From WRCA01 sp050943575 (lineage in GTDB: Bacteria; Pseudomonadota; Alphaproteobacteria; Rs-D84): a stretch of 64,000 bases of DNA. Under the pieces are notes generated by a model that was not told where the DNA came from, did not search any database, and saw only the letters and a list, made by a program, of their open reading frames with translations. The stretch covers positions 62,001 to 126,000 of the forward strand of contig JBMNPL010000001.1 in the NCBI GenBank assembly GCA_050943575.1, in the 5' to 3' direction. The translations under genes were made by a program, and so were the position numbers. Each line of letters starts with the position of its first letter. Positions within the stretch are counted from its first letter, which is position 1. Positions 34,468-44,075 of the stretch are shown here, piece after piece.

Positions 34468-35343
34468 TTATTTTTCTTCTCCAAAATCTAATTCTTTTAA
34501 TTTCTCTGCGCGTGGAGTTATTTTACGAATTGATATTTGTAAATCTTCAATATCTTTCTCAGTCATTTTAAAATGACTTTCAACCCGTGCAGCACGTTCA
34601 GATAAACGTGATAAATCCATTAATAATAAATCTAACTCTTTCTTTATATGTGATGCAACCTGTTTAATTTTTATATCGGAAAGTATAGCACGAATTGTAT
34701 TTAAAGTTGCCCATAATGTCGCAGGTGATACGATAAATACTTTTTTACGTGCCGCATAATCAATTATATTTGGAAATTCACGATGTAATGTTTCAAATAT
34801 TGATTCGCTCGCAATAAACATCATCGCACTTTCTGCTGTTGTGCCAGAAATTATATATTTAGATGCAATAGAATCAATATGAGTGCGAATTGATGCCTCG
34901 AAAACTTTACGATTTTCCTCATCTGGTGTTTCAGCATATTTTGAATATCCTTCTAGTGGAAATTTACTATCAATTATCATATCTCCTGGTGGATAAGGTA
35001 AACGAATCACACAATCCGGACGAGCCCCATTTTCTAAAGTTTGCTGAAAGGCATAAGTTTCAGGTGGCATTACATCAGTAACTAAATCTTCTAATTGACG
35101 TTCGCCAAAACTACCACGTGCTTGCTTTGATCCCATAAGGATATTTTTGAAATTTGCAATATCACTGCTAATAACTTTCAATTCTGTTGCATTTTGTGCC
35201 AATGCTGTTAGACGCTCTGATATACGTTCACGCAATCGAACATTATCCTCACGTAAAGATGATAAATCCACCGGTTGTTTACGAAACATTAAAATAACTA
35301 ATAAAATTATAATTATTCCCAATAATATAAAAATGATTGCCAT
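34468..35343 (-). CDS. rmuC: DNA recombination protein RmuC
   Basis: The 291-residue product has an N-terminal membrane anchor, then a coiled coil, then the RmuC nuclease-like domain: GSFGERQLEDLV, CVIRLPYPPGDMIIDSKFPLEGY, IVSPATLWATLNTI. RmuC limits inverted-repeat recombination and has a PD-(D/E)xK-like core. It is shorter than the 400-plus residues of E. coli RmuC, mostly through a short coiled coil and tail. It is divergent from def and has an AAAGGA ribosome site. Confidence 0.93.
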   Translation of the reverse strand: MAIIFILLGIIIILLVILMFRKQPVDLSSLREDNVRLRERISERLTALAQNATELKVISSDIANFKNILMGSKQARGSFGERQLEDLVTDVMPPETYAFQQTLENGARPDCVIRLPYPPGDMIIDSKFPLEGYSKYAETPDEENRKVFEASIRTHIDSIASKYIISGTTAESAMMFIASESIFETLHREFPNIIDYAARKKVFIVSPATLWATLNTIRAILSDIKIKQVASHIKKELDLLLMDLSRLSERAARVESHFKMTEKDIEDLQISIRKITPRAEKLKELDFGEEK

Positions 35344-35380
35344 TTAAATTTCCTTTGTTATTATTTTATTATAAACAGCT

Positions 35381-35899
35381 ATGAATAAATTACAAATGAA
35401 ACTTTGTGGAGATTTAATTTTACGCGAAAAATGTGCGCCAGTGGATGATATATTTAAATTTACTGATATTATGAATAAAATGGTTGATATGATGGATGAA
35501 CAACGAGGGGTTGGTTTGGCTGCCCCACAAGTTGGTATCCCATATCGTTTCATAGTTATAAAAGAAGTCAAAAATCGTAAAGATCCCGGTATAGTTTATA
35601 AAATGATAAATCCAAGGATTTTATCAAAATCGGAAAAAACATGTGTGATAGAAGAAGGGTGTTTATCGGTTTTAGGACCAGATAATTTACCAGTTTACGC
35701 AGATGTGCAAAGACCTGAATCTATTGTTGCTGAATGGATGGATGAGAATGGCAAAAAATATAAAAAAGAATTATCTGGATATTTTGCCCGTACTTTTCAA
35801 CATGAAGTCGATCACTTGGATGGGATTTTATTTATTGATTATTTACCAGACGTTAAACGTGAAATGGTTATGCGTAAAGTTCGTAAAAGAAAAATGTAA
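35381..35899 (+). CDS. def: Peptide deformylase
   Basis: Def removes the formyl group from the N-terminal Met of new proteins. The 172-residue protein has motif I GVGLAAPQVG (residues 43-52), motif II EEGCLSV with metal ligand Cys94, and motif III QHEVDHLDG with His141, Glu142 and His145. No Shine-Dalgarno sequence is seen; a TATAAA box lies five bases before the ATG. It is followed by fmt and truA, the usual formylation pair with a further RNA enzyme. Confidence 0.96.
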   Translation: MNKLQMKLCGDLILREKCAPVDDIFKFTDIMNKMVDMMDEQRGVGLAAPQVGIPYRFIVIKEVKNRKDPGIVYKMINPRILSKSEKTCVIEEGCLSVLGPDNLPVYADVQRPESIVAEWMDENGKKYKKELSGYFARTFQHEVDHLDGILFIDYLPDVKREMVMRKVRKRKM

Positions 35900-35926
35900 A
35901 TATAAAAACAAAATTATAGGTAAAAT

Positions 35927-36751
35927 ATGAAATTAATTTTAATGGGTACGCCTAGTTTTGTTGTTCCGATATTTGATAAAGTTGCTGATGCTCATGAAGT
36001 TGTTGCTGTTTTTACTCGTGCGCCAAAACCAGTTGGTCGTAAACAAATTATAACAAAATCTCCTGTGCATATTTGGGCTGAAAATCGTGGGATAAAAGTT
36101 TATACAAATATAAATGAATTTAATAACCCAGAAATTCAAAATCAAAAATCAACAATAAATTATATTTTAGTAATTTCTTACGGGGTAATTTTACGTGAAA
36201 ATGTTTTAAATTTTGCACCATGTATAAATATTCACCCCAGTGATTTACCAAAATATCGTGGCCCATCACCAATAATAACAGCAATTTATAATGGTGATGA
36301 ACAAAGTGCAGTATGTTTGATGCAAATAGTACCAGAAATTGATAGTGGGGACATCTTAATGCGTCAAGAATTTATAATTGGTGAAAATGAAACATTGAAA
36401 GAAATAGAATCCAAAGTTTCAGAAATTTCTACATCAATAGTTTTAGAATATTTGCGCACACCTGAAAAATATCCACCTGTTTCGCAAATTGGTATACCTA
36501 GTTTTACACGAAAATTTACTGGCAAAGATGAAGTTATTGATTGGTCACAAAGTTCCAAACAAATTCATAATCAAGTTCGTTCAATAACTGGTCGAACAAA
36601 AATAAATGGTATAGATGTTAAGATTTTAGAAACAAAAATTATAGATGGAAAATTGGAAATTTTACGTATTCAGCCAGCAGGTAAAAAACCAATGCGTTGG
36701 ACAGATTTTAAAAACGGATTACGTGGTGAAAAAATAGAGATTGGTAAATGA
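35927..36751 (+). CDS. fmt: Methionyl-tRNA formyltransferase
   Basis: Fmt formylates initiator Met-tRNA, the substrate later acted on by Def. The 274-residue protein has the formyltransferase catalytic residues in NIHPSDLPKYRG and EIDSGDIL. The family form is usually HASLLPRWRG, so DLP replaces LLP. The C-terminal OB-fold is shortened compared with the usual roughly 310 residues. The gene overlaps truA by four bases and follows def at short distance. Confidence 0.93.
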   Translation: MKLILMGTPSFVVPIFDKVADAHEVVAVFTRAPKPVGRKQIITKSPVHIWAENRGIKVYTNINEFNNPEIQNQKSTINYILVISYGVILRENVLNFAPCINIHPSDLPKYRGPSPIITAIYNGDEQSAVCLMQIVPEIDSGDILMRQEFIIGENETLKEIESKVSEISTSIVLEYLRTPEKYPPVSQIGIPSFTRKFTGKDEVIDWSQSSKQIHNQVRSITGRTKINGIDVKILETKIIDGKLEILRIQPAGKKPMRWTDFKNGLRGEKIEIGK

Positions 36752-37488
36752 CAAGATATAAATTAATACTTGAATACGACGGAACAAATTTAATAGGGTG
36801 GCAAGAAAATGCCCAAGGTTCGTCCGTTCAATCTTTGGTACAAGATGCGATAAAAAAATTTTGCCAAACTAATACTGAAGTGGTTGCTGCTGGTCGTACA
36901 GATGCAGGTGTACATGCCTGTGCAATGGTTGCACATGCGGATTTGCCAGAATCTGACCCTGATACAATTAAACGCGCTTTGAATTTTTATTTGAATGATA
37001 GCTCAGTATCTGTTTTAGATTGCATAGCTGTTCCTGATGATTTTCATGCAAGATTTTCATGTATCAGGCGAAATTATAGATATATAATTTTAAATCGTGA
37101 TGCAAAGCCAACTTTAGATAAAAATAAAGTTTGGTGGGTACCGCAAAAACTAAATATAAATCTGATGGAAATCGCTGCTGAAAAATTAATAGGAAACCAT
37201 GATTGGACTAGTTTTAGAACAAGTGAATGTCAGGCAAAATCCCCAATAAAAACACTAGATGTGATAAAAATAACAACAAATAATAAATTAATATATATTG
37301 ATTTTTCTGCCCGTTCTTTTTTACATCACCAAGTTCGTAACATAGTCGGAACTTTGGTTGAAATTGGACTTGGTAAACAATTAGATATAGATAAAATTTT
37401 TGCTGCGAAAAACCGTAGTGCAGCTGGACCTACAGCACCAGCATCTGGTTTATATTTTATTTCGGCTGATTATGCCACCAACGATTAG
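36748..37488 (+). CDS. truA: tRNA pseudouridine synthase A
   Basis: TruA makes pseudouridine at positions 38-40 of tRNA anticodon stems. The 246-residue protein has the catalytic Asp52 in GRTDAGVHA, then FHARFSC and RRNYRYIILN, and SFLHHQVRNIVGTLVEIG near the C-terminus. Length is normal. Its start overlaps fmt by ATGA; its 3' end overlaps the convergent comEC by 32 bases. Confidence 0.96.
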   Translation: MTRYKLILEYDGTNLIGWQENAQGSSVQSLVQDAIKKFCQTNTEVVAAGRTDAGVHACAMVAHADLPESDPDTIKRALNFYLNDSSVSVLDCIAVPDDFHARFSCIRRNYRYIILNRDAKPTLDKNKVWWVPQKLNINLMEIAAEKLIGNHDWTSFRTSECQAKSPIKTLDVIKITTNNKLIYIDFSARSFLHHQVRNIVGTLVEIGLGKQLDIDKIFAAKNRSAAGPTAPASGLYFISADYATND

Positions 37489-39313
37489 AATTTATATATT
37501 CTATATGTCCGTTTTTATAAATTACAAATCCACCACGTAGAATTTTAGCTTGGCAATTATTTTTATCAACTATTTTTAAATAAGAAACTAAGAAATCATT
37601 TTCAATACATAATTGTTCTGCATTTTTTAATAAAGGCATAAATTTTTGTGTGTATGCCAGCGACCATTTTTCAGTTTGAATTAAACATAATCCTTTTTTA
37701 CATTTTATGCGTTTATTTGGTGTTCCGGTTTTTTCAAAATTGTTTTGTTTCCAAGTATCAAATGCGAAAAAGTGTTTACTAGATTTATTTCTGTTAAAGT
37801 GTAATTTGCCATTTAAAACAACAGCAATTAATTCATTATCATGTGTGGTATAGAAAATAGGTTTTGGTTTTATTGCTGTTAAAATTATTGGTATTAAAAA
37901 ACATATAGCGACAGAAATAACTTTAATTTTTTTATTTTTTATCATAACTAGACAAATTAAACCAATAACCATTAAGTAAAATGCAAAACTAGAAATAGTT
38001 GGTATTTGTATCCCAGCGAATGGTAAGCTTGAAATCCAATTAGCAATTTTTAATGTCCAATCATAAACCGCGGTAGCATATGATGTTAATCCCAACATAG
38101 TTAGAGGCATAATTAAAATTGAAAATATAGGCAGACATAATAAATTACCAAGTAAACTATAGATTTGAATTGTGTGGAAATGATATGCGATAAATGGCAT
38201 GGTAAAAATTGTTGCGATAAATGTTGTCATTATCATTATTTTTACTGCACGCCAAATTTTATAAATAAAAGAAACCTTGTCGTATTTTGTGTCTCCAAAA
38301 AACCATATCAATCCGAAAATTGCTGCGAATGAAAGTTGAAATCCCGCTGCGGTTAAATAATTCGGATTTGCTATTAATAAGGCTGTAAATACTATAGCTG
38401 TATTTCGCATAGTAAAAACATTGCGACCAAAAATAAATGCTGCAAACATTAAACTAGTGGTTAAAAATGCGCGTTGTGTTGCAACATCTGCGCCAGATAA
38501 AAATAAATAAAATAATAATCCGAAAAAAGAACAAATCATTGCCGGATAACGTGCAGATGTGCGTTTTGTTATCCATGGTATTAACCTAAATAAAGAATAA
38601 AAAAGTATAAATAACCAACCGCCAACCAATGAAATATGAAATCCACTGATAGAAAAAACATGCCCGACCCCAGCCGCATTCCAAGCTTTATTTTCAGTAT
38701 CCGGTAAAGTATGTTTATATCCTAAAACTAGTGAGTCAAAAAGTTTAGAATTAAATTTTTTATGCATTTTTTCACGTAAACTGGCAATCCCATGCAAATT
38801 AGCATTTGAGTTGTCTATTTTTAAATTAGTTATGTATCCAGTTGCAGAAATACCATCAAAATAAGCCCATTTTGCAAAATCAAATCCATTTGGAACATTG
38901 GCGGGAGCTGGTGGAAATATAGAAGCCGTAATTGTTATGTTATCACCAATATTTGGTATTAAGATTTCATCAGAAGCTGATAATCTATAAATAGCCCCGT
39001 TTTTATTATCTTGTAAAAATAAGCGTGTTTTATCTGGAGTATAATCTATGTTTTTAACAACCCCTGATATTTCAGTATTATATTTTGAGTGGGTAATTCT
39101 TGGTATATCTACTGCGCGTGTCCATCCAATGCTATAAAATAAGCCAAATAATAAAGCAAATACAGGGGCTATTAATTTTTTATTCCATATAATAAAACCG
39201 ATAGCGAAAAAAATAGATATTAATAATGGATATGCAATTGTGGGTTCAAACGGAAGTGCAAAATAAATTGCAATACCTGTGCAGAAAGCAAAAAGACTTA
39301 AAGCCAAATTCAT
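37457..39313 (-). CDS. comEC: ComEC/Rec2 family competence protein
   Basis: The 618-residue product has an N-terminal membrane region with a periplasmic OB-like domain, then the ComEC channel domain with GVGHVFSISGFHISLVGG (the family's H-x-x-x-x-S-G-x-H motif) and many spans. The C-terminal metallo-beta-lactamase domain of long ComEC proteins is not recognisable; the C-terminal part is a short Lys/Asn-rich domain. It transports single-stranded DNA in competent bacteria. Together with comF in this window it suggests DNA uptake is possible. Confidence 0.92.
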   Translation of the reverse strand: MNLALSLFAFCTGIAIYFALPFEPTIAYPLLISIFFAIGFIIWNKKLIAPVFALLFGLFYSIGWTRAVDIPRITHSKYNTEISGVVKNIDYTPDKTRLFLQDNKNGAIYRLSASDEILIPNIGDNITITASIFPPAPANVPNGFDFAKWAYFDGISATGYITNLKIDNSNANLHGIASLREKMHKKFNSKLFDSLVLGYKHTLPDTENKAWNAAGVGHVFSISGFHISLVGGWLFILFYSLFRLIPWITKRTSARYPAMICSFFGLLFYLFLSGADVATQRAFLTTSLMFAAFIFGRNVFTMRNTAIVFTALLIANPNYLTAAGFQLSFAAIFGLIWFFGDTKYDKVSFIYKIWRAVKIMIMTTFIATIFTMPFIAYHFHTIQIYSLLGNLLCLPIFSILIMPLTMLGLTSYATAVYDWTLKIANWISSLPFAGIQIPTISSFAFYLMVIGLICLVMIKNKKIKVISVAICFLIPIILTAIKPKPIFYTTHDNELIAVVLNGKLHFNRNKSSKHFFAFDTWKQNNFEKTGTPNKRIKCKKGLCLIQTEKWSLAYTQKFMPLLKNAEQLCIENDFLVSYLKIVDKNNCQAKILRGGFVIYKNGHIEYINSNRWWHNQPK

Positions 39314-39354
39314 ATTAAATGAAATATTAATAGATAATAAAGATAAAATCTATA

Positions 39355-39669
39355 TCACTTTCCAAAAATAAAATCAGAGTTTTGAGATAATAAAATAATA
39401 TTATCAATATTATCATCATATGCAGATTTACAACGTGCAATCTTTCCGCATTTTTCACATTTATGAATAATAATAAATTTATTACCAGACGCTTCAATAG
39501 CGGCAGGTTTCATCATACCGTTACAATGATTAGCACGATCACCTGGATTTATATCAACACATTTTGACCATAAACATTTTGGACAATGGTTGGTATAACC
39601 ATTGCCATAAACATCTGTGCCACAATTGGCACAAATAAAATTTTCAATTCTGCGGGAAAATTTTTTCAG
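39355..39669 (-). CDS. RNHCP domain zinc-ribbon protein with no ordinary start codon
   Basis: The minus strand encodes 104 residues matching the RNHCP family: RRIENFICANCG, then YGNGYTNHCPKCLWSK, VDINPGDRANHCNGMMKP, and HKCEKCGK towards the end. Cys pairs at residues 13/16, 29/32 and 71/74 fit zinc binding. The frame is closed by TAG just upstream and contains no ATG, GTG or TTG before the conserved domain. The only near-cognate start is CTG at 39669, which has AGGA eight bases upstream inside the end of the gapR gene. It begins one base after the gapR stop, so translational coupling is likely. Function is unknown. Confidence 0.8.
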   Translation of the reverse strand: MKKFSRRIENFICANCGTDVYGNGYTNHCPKCLWSKCVDINPGDRANHCNGMMKPAAIEASGNKFIIIHKCEKCGKIARCKSAYDDNIDNIILLSQNSDFIFGK

Positions 39670-39670
39670 T

Positions 39671-39919
39671 TTATAATCCTAATGCATTACGATACATTTT
39701 GGTTAGTTCATCTGTTTCATCCAATTCATCTGGATCCATTTTACGTAAACGTATCATTTGTCTGATATATTTTGGATCATAACCTGCGGATTTAGCCTCG
39801 TTATAAATTTCTTTAATATCTGCTGCAATACCGGCGGCCTCTTCATTCATTTTTTCAATACGTTCAATAATGCTTAGTAATTGTTTGTTGTCAAGTTGTC
39901 CATGATTTTCTTTTTGCAT
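39671..39919 (-). CDS. gapR: GapR-type nucleoid protein (DUF2312)
   Basis: The 82-residue protein has the GapR pattern: LLSIIERIEKMNEEAAGIA, DIKEIYNEAKSAGYDPK, IRQMIRLRKMDP. GapR binds overtwisted AT-rich DNA ahead of polymerases and is almost confined to alphaproteobacteria, which supports the taxonomic call. It is followed by the RNHCP gene on the same strand, with overlapping signals. Confidence 0.92.
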   Translation of the reverse strand: MQKENHGQLDNKQLLSIIERIEKMNEEAAGIAADIKEIYNEAKSAGYDPKYIRQMIRLRKMDPDELDETDELTKMYRNALGL

Positions 39920-40067
39920 AAATTCACCTCTGTTTTTTAATTTTGAAATATATTTTACTTACATTGTGCGTGATAAATATGTTATCATTGCGGTTGAAAA
40001 ATGCAAGGAAAACAATTTGTGAAAAAGTTGTTTTTATTTCTCTATAAAATTAAGGATATTTGTAAAA

Positions 40068-41441
40068 ATGAATAAATTAACAAAAATTATAGCATCTATT
40101 GGGCCTGCTAGCGAGAATTATGATGTTTTGAAAAAAATGATAGAGTTTGGTGTTAATGCTTGCCGGCTTAATTTTTCCCATGACACAGGGGATGCCCAAG
40201 GTAAAAAAATTGATTTGATACGTAAAATATCAGCAGAATTAGATCATCCTGTTGCAGTTATTGCCGATTTACAAGGTCCCAAACATCGTATTGGTGATTT
40301 TAAAACTGAAAATCATTATCCATTAAAAATCGGTCAGGAATTTGTGTTGGATAATAATCCGGAGCGCGGCGATGGAACACGGGTATTTTTACCAGATAAA
40401 AGTGTTTTAAGCTCATTAAAGATTGGTAATCGTGTATTGTTAAATGACGGGAAAATAGAACTTGAAGTAATTAAAACAGAAATTGGACGAGTAACAACAC
40501 AAGTTGTTCGTGGATCTGAGATATGGTCGCGCCGCGGATTTAATATTCCAGATACTGAAATTGAAACTAGTGTTTTAACTGAAAAAGATCGTATTGATTT
40601 GGAATATGTTTTAACAAAAAAACCAGATTGGGTCGCAATTTCTTTTGTACAAAGATCCGAAGATGTTCAAGAAGTTCGTGATTTTATTAATGAAAGAACA
40701 TCAAGACCTGTAAAAATTATTTCAAAAATAGAACGTCCACAAGCGTTAGAAAATTTAGAAGAAATTATACAAATTTCAGATGCAATAATGTTTGCACGTG
40801 GTGATTTAGCAGTAGAAGTCTCTTTTGAAAAACTACCCGCTTTACAAAGACAATGTATTCGTATGTGCCGCAAGATGAATAAACCTATTATTGTCGCGAC
40901 TCAAATGTTGGGTAGTATGGTCCATTCAGATTTTCCGTTGCGTGCAGAAATATCGGATGTTGCGCTGGCTTCTTATTTGCGTGCAGATTGTGTTATGACA
41001 TCTGAAGAAACAACAATCAGTGATAATCCAACAAATGTTATTAATACGATGACTAAAATTGTTACAAATGCTGATACAGATGTTTTAGAAAATGGAAATG
41101 ATTGGTCAAAAATAGAAAATGTTCCAGAAAATGATTGGTCGCGTAGTGTGGCATCCATGGCTTATTTAAATAAAGTAAAAGCGATAATAGTATTTGATTC
41201 AGGAATTAATATAGTAACACAAATTTCGTGTCGTAAACCAGATGTTCCAATTATTGCTGTTTTAAATAATGAAGTTGATGCTAATCAATTATGTATTTCT
41301 CGTGGTGTGTATCCAATTTTTGATACGAAATTATTCGCAAACAAAGATGTTATAGGTGTAGCTAATAAATTTGGAGTAACACGTGGTAAATTAGTTATTG
41401 TTGATGGTGATAAAATATCTTTACGTGATTTGGAAAAATAA
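40068..41441 (+). CDS. pyk: Pyruvate kinase
   Basis: Pyruvate kinase converts phosphoenolpyruvate to pyruvate with ATP formation. The 457-residue protein has TKIIASIGPAS, NACRLNFSHDTG, the active-site IISKIERPQALEN and FARGDLAVEV, and ATQMLGSMVHS. One block reads ADLQGPKHRIG in place of DLQGPKIR. The C-terminal domain is present but short. An AAGGAT ribosome site precedes the ATG. Confidence 0.96.
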   Translation: MNKLTKIIASIGPASENYDVLKKMIEFGVNACRLNFSHDTGDAQGKKIDLIRKISAELDHPVAVIADLQGPKHRIGDFKTENHYPLKIGQEFVLDNNPERGDGTRVFLPDKSVLSSLKIGNRVLLNDGKIELEVIKTEIGRVTTQVVRGSEIWSRRGFNIPDTEIETSVLTEKDRIDLEYVLTKKPDWVAISFVQRSEDVQEVRDFINERTSRPVKIISKIERPQALENLEEIIQISDAIMFARGDLAVEVSFEKLPALQRQCIRMCRKMNKPIIVATQMLGSMVHSDFPLRAEISDVALASYLRADCVMTSEETTISDNPTNVINTMTKIVTNADTDVLENGNDWSKIENVPENDWSRSVASMAYLNKVKAIIVFDSGINIVTQISCRKPDVPIIAVLNNEVDANQLCISRGVYPIFDTKLFANKDVIGVANKFGVTRGKLVIVDGDKISLRDLEK

Positions 41442-41497
41442 GCAGTTTAAATACATATAAATTTAATAGCTGGGCTTTTCACAGCATTTTTCATCGC

Positions 41498-41527
41498 TTG
41501 ACCCGATGCAGGTATTTTTTGTATTCT
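41498..41527 (+). promoter_or_regulatory. dacA promoter, probably giving a leaderless transcript
   Basis: TTGACC and TATTCT are 18 bases apart. The -10 box ends seven bases before the dacA ATG, so transcription would begin at or next to the start codon. No Shine-Dalgarno sequence is seen. Confidence 0.6.
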
Positions 41528-41534
41528 GTTATTT

Positions 41535-42644
41535 ATGAGAAAAATATCATTAATATTTGCTCTTTTTTCTTTAATTTTTATTTTGCCTGTAAGTGCGGCA
41601 GAATATAATGCGGCATTAGTAGCAGATATGGATACAGGGAAAGTTTTATATTCTGAAAATATTAATGATTTAAATTATCCGGCTAGTTTAACTAAAATTA
41701 TGACTTTATATTTGACATTTGATGCACTGGAACATAGCCGTTTGAAATTAGATGATTATTTAATTGTTTCACAAAATGCAACCAAGGCTTCACCTGTAAA
41801 ATTAGGTTTAGCAGCAGGTAGTAAAATAAAAGTAGAAGATGCGATTAAAGCATTAACAGTCCATAGTGCAAATGATGTTGCGCTGGTTTTAGCTGAAAAT
41901 CTAAAAGGTGGAAAAGAAGGAAATTTTGCATCACTTATGACCAAGGTGGCAAACCAAATAGGATTATCAAAAACTAATTTTGAAAATTCATCCGGTTTGC
42001 CTGATGATGATCATTTATCTAATGCGCGAGATATAGCATTAATGAGTATAGCAGTATATAAGCATTTCCCAAATTATTGGAAATACTTTGGGATAAAAAA
42101 TTGGACTTATAAAGGTAAAACATATACTAATGGAAATCGTTTATTAGAAACTTACACTGGATGCGATGGTATGAAAACAGGTTATACTAATAAATCTAAA
42201 TATTCTTTAGTTGCAACAGCATCAAAACAAGGACGTCATGTAATAGCGGTTATTTTAGGGGCGCAAAGTAAAGATGTTCGTGCCAAGGTCGCGTCAAAAA
42301 TGCTTGATAAAGGATTTGAAATAATACTAAATGAAAAACCTTTGTTAAAAACAGTTGCAATAACAGGTGATAATAAATCTAAAAATACTAAGCCAAAACC
42401 TGAAACAGAAGTACATGTAAAAAAAACTGTTAAAGGATACGGTGTTCAATTTGGTGCTTTTTCTGATCGTTCAATTGCGGACAAGCAGGCACAAAAAATA
42501 AAAAAAATAACTGGAACAGATGTTGTTGTTGAAACATATAAAAGTTTATTTCGTGTAAGAGTATATAATTTACCAGAGCATACAGCCCAAGATATGTGTA
42601 CAAATGTAAAATCACAAGGTATAGATTGTTTTATTTTTAAATGA
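41535..42644 (+). CDS. dacA: D-alanyl-D-alanine carboxypeptidase with C-terminal SPOR domain
   Basis: This 369-residue penicillin-binding protein of the PBP5/DacA type trims stem peptides in the periplasm. A signal peptide ends near residue 21. The catalytic motifs are SLTK at 51-54, SAN at 111-113 and KTG at 214-216. The last 65 or so residues (GVQFGAFSDRSIADKQAQKI onward) form a SPOR domain, which binds denuded septal glycan; this fusion is common in alphaproteobacteria. The last bases overlap recR. Confidence 0.93.
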   Translation: MRKISLIFALFSLIFILPVSAAEYNAALVADMDTGKVLYSENINDLNYPASLTKIMTLYLTFDALEHSRLKLDDYLIVSQNATKASPVKLGLAAGSKIKVEDAIKALTVHSANDVALVLAENLKGGKEGNFASLMTKVANQIGLSKTNFENSSGLPDDDHLSNARDIALMSIAVYKHFPNYWKYFGIKNWTYKGKTYTNGNRLLETYTGCDGMKTGYTNKSKYSLVATASKQGRHVIAVILGAQSKDVRAKVASKMLDKGFEIILNEKPLLKTVAITGDNKSKNTKPKPETEVHVKKTVKGYGVQFGAFSDRSIADKQAQKIKKITGTDVVVETYKSLFRVRVYNLPEHTAQDMCTNVKSQGIDCFIFK

Positions 42645-43237
42645 ATCCGAAAATAGAAAAACTTATTAAACAATTTGCAAAATTACCACGTATTGGTGGA
42701 CGTGCCGCGCAACGTATAGTTTTATCTTTATTACAAGACAAGACAGGTCGTGCCGTCGCGTTAGCTAAAGCATTAAACGAGACAGCATCTAGTATAAAAC
42801 CATGTTCAATATGTGGATGTTTAACTGATACAACAAATAATAATATGTGTGAATTTTGTAAAGATAATTCTCGTGCGAACTCTCAATTATGTATAGTTCG
42901 TGATTTGGGTGATATTTGGACACTTGAAAAATCTGGTGTATTTCGTGGTCGTTATCATGTAATCGGTGGTTTATTGTCTGGTTTAAATGGTATGACCCCA
43001 GCAGATTTAAATATATCAAATCTGCCAGAAAGAATTAAAAATGAGAAAATAACCGAAGTTATTTTCGCTTTACCAAATACAGTAGAAGGTAAAACAACAC
43101 AACATTATATAATAACAATTATTGGTAATAATGTGATGTTTTCAGAATTGGCATCAGGTGTTCCGTTGGGTGGAGATTTGGATTATATAGATGATGGGAC
43201 ATTATCTATAGCATTTGATAGTAGAAAACAAATATGA
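42641..43237 (+). CDS. recR: Recombination protein RecR
   Basis: RecR acts with RecF and RecO in gap repair. The 198-residue protein has the helix-hairpin-helix KLPRIGGRAAQRI, a C4 zinc finger with Cys55, 58, 70 and 73, and a Toprim segment starting LCIVRDLGDIW. Normal length. Overlaps dacA and rsmA by four bases on each side. Confidence 0.95.
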   Translation: MNPKIEKLIKQFAKLPRIGGRAAQRIVLSLLQDKTGRAVALAKALNETASSIKPCSICGCLTDTTNNNMCEFCKDNSRANSQLCIVRDLGDIWTLEKSGVFRGRYHVIGGLLSGLNGMTPADLNISNLPERIKNEKITEVIFALPNTVEGKTTQHYIITIIGNNVMFSELASGVPLGGDLDYIDDGTLSIAFDSRKQI

Positions 43238-44049
43238 ATGAAAAATTATTAAATCTTCCGCCAGTTTCTGAAATGATGCGAGATGCCGGTTTGGAGCCTA
43301 AAAAACAATTTGGGCAAAACTTTTTATTCGATTTAAATTTGACTAGAAAAATTGCACGAAGTGTTCCAAATATAGATAATCAAGTTATAATAGAGGTTGG
43401 ACCTGGACCTGGTGGTTTAACAAGAGCATTGTTGGAATGTGGCGCAAAGCGTGTAATCGCAATTGAAAAAGATAAAATGACTCGGCCAATTTTATCACGT
43501 ATAGCAGATGTTAGTAATGGACGTTTGGAAATAATTTACACTGATGCTATGAAGGTAAATATCCAAGAACTAGGAATTAAAGATTATTCTGTTTGTTCTA
43601 ATTTGCCATACAATATCGGGACAGAATTATTAATTCAATGGTTATATTTAATGGCTGGGGCTGATGGCCCATCATCATTAACATTGATGTTTCAACACGA
43701 AGTTGCACAAAGAATAATAGCAAAAGTCGGGGATAAACAATACGGTCGTTTAAGTGTTTTAGTTAGTTTAATTGCCAATGCAAAAATATTATTTAATGTG
43801 CCAAATACAGCATTTTTTCCAACTCCTAAAGTACAATCCGCAGTTGTTCAAATAATTCCAAATGGTTCAAAATTAGAATTAAAAAATATTGAAAAACTTA
43901 CAGCTAAACTTTTTGGGCAACGACGTAAAATGTTGCGGGGGATTGTCCCAAGAGTTGATTGGTTAAAATTTGGTTTGTCAGGGATGGAACGAGCCGAAGA
44001 ATTATCGCCAGAAAAATTTGTAGAAATTGCACACGAAATTATGATATAA
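43234..44049 (+). CDS. rsmA: 16S rRNA A1518/A1519 dimethyltransferase
   Basis: RsmA (KsgA) dimethylates two adenines near the 3' end of 16S rRNA. The 271-residue protein has KKQFGQNFLFD, the SAM-binding VIIEVGPGPGGLTRALL, the catalytic NLPYNIGTELL, and FFPTPKVQSAVVQI. It starts four bases before the recR stop and is followed by the KefB-like gene. Confidence 0.96.
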   Translation: MNEKLLNLPPVSEMMRDAGLEPKKQFGQNFLFDLNLTRKIARSVPNIDNQVIIEVGPGPGGLTRALLECGAKRVIAIEKDKMTRPILSRIADVSNGRLEIIYTDAMKVNIQELGIKDYSVCSNLPYNIGTELLIQWLYLMAGADGPSSLTLMFQHEVAQRIIAKVGDKQYGRLSVLVSLIANAKILFNVPNTAFFPTPKVQSAVVQIIPNGSKLELKNIEKLTAKLFGQRRKMLRGIVPRVDWLKFGLSGMERAEELSPEKFVEIAHEIMI

Positions 44050-44075
44050 ATTTATTTATAACAGAGAGAAAAATT

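Noticed and set aside
41461..41496. GCTG...CAGC hairpin after pyk as a terminator
   Set aside because: The stem is only four base pairs; too weak to list.
43959..44075. N-terminal extension of the KefB-like antiporter into rsmA
   Set aside because: The added residues are polar and out of keeping with the family; ATG 44076 has a ribosome site and begins with the first membrane span.
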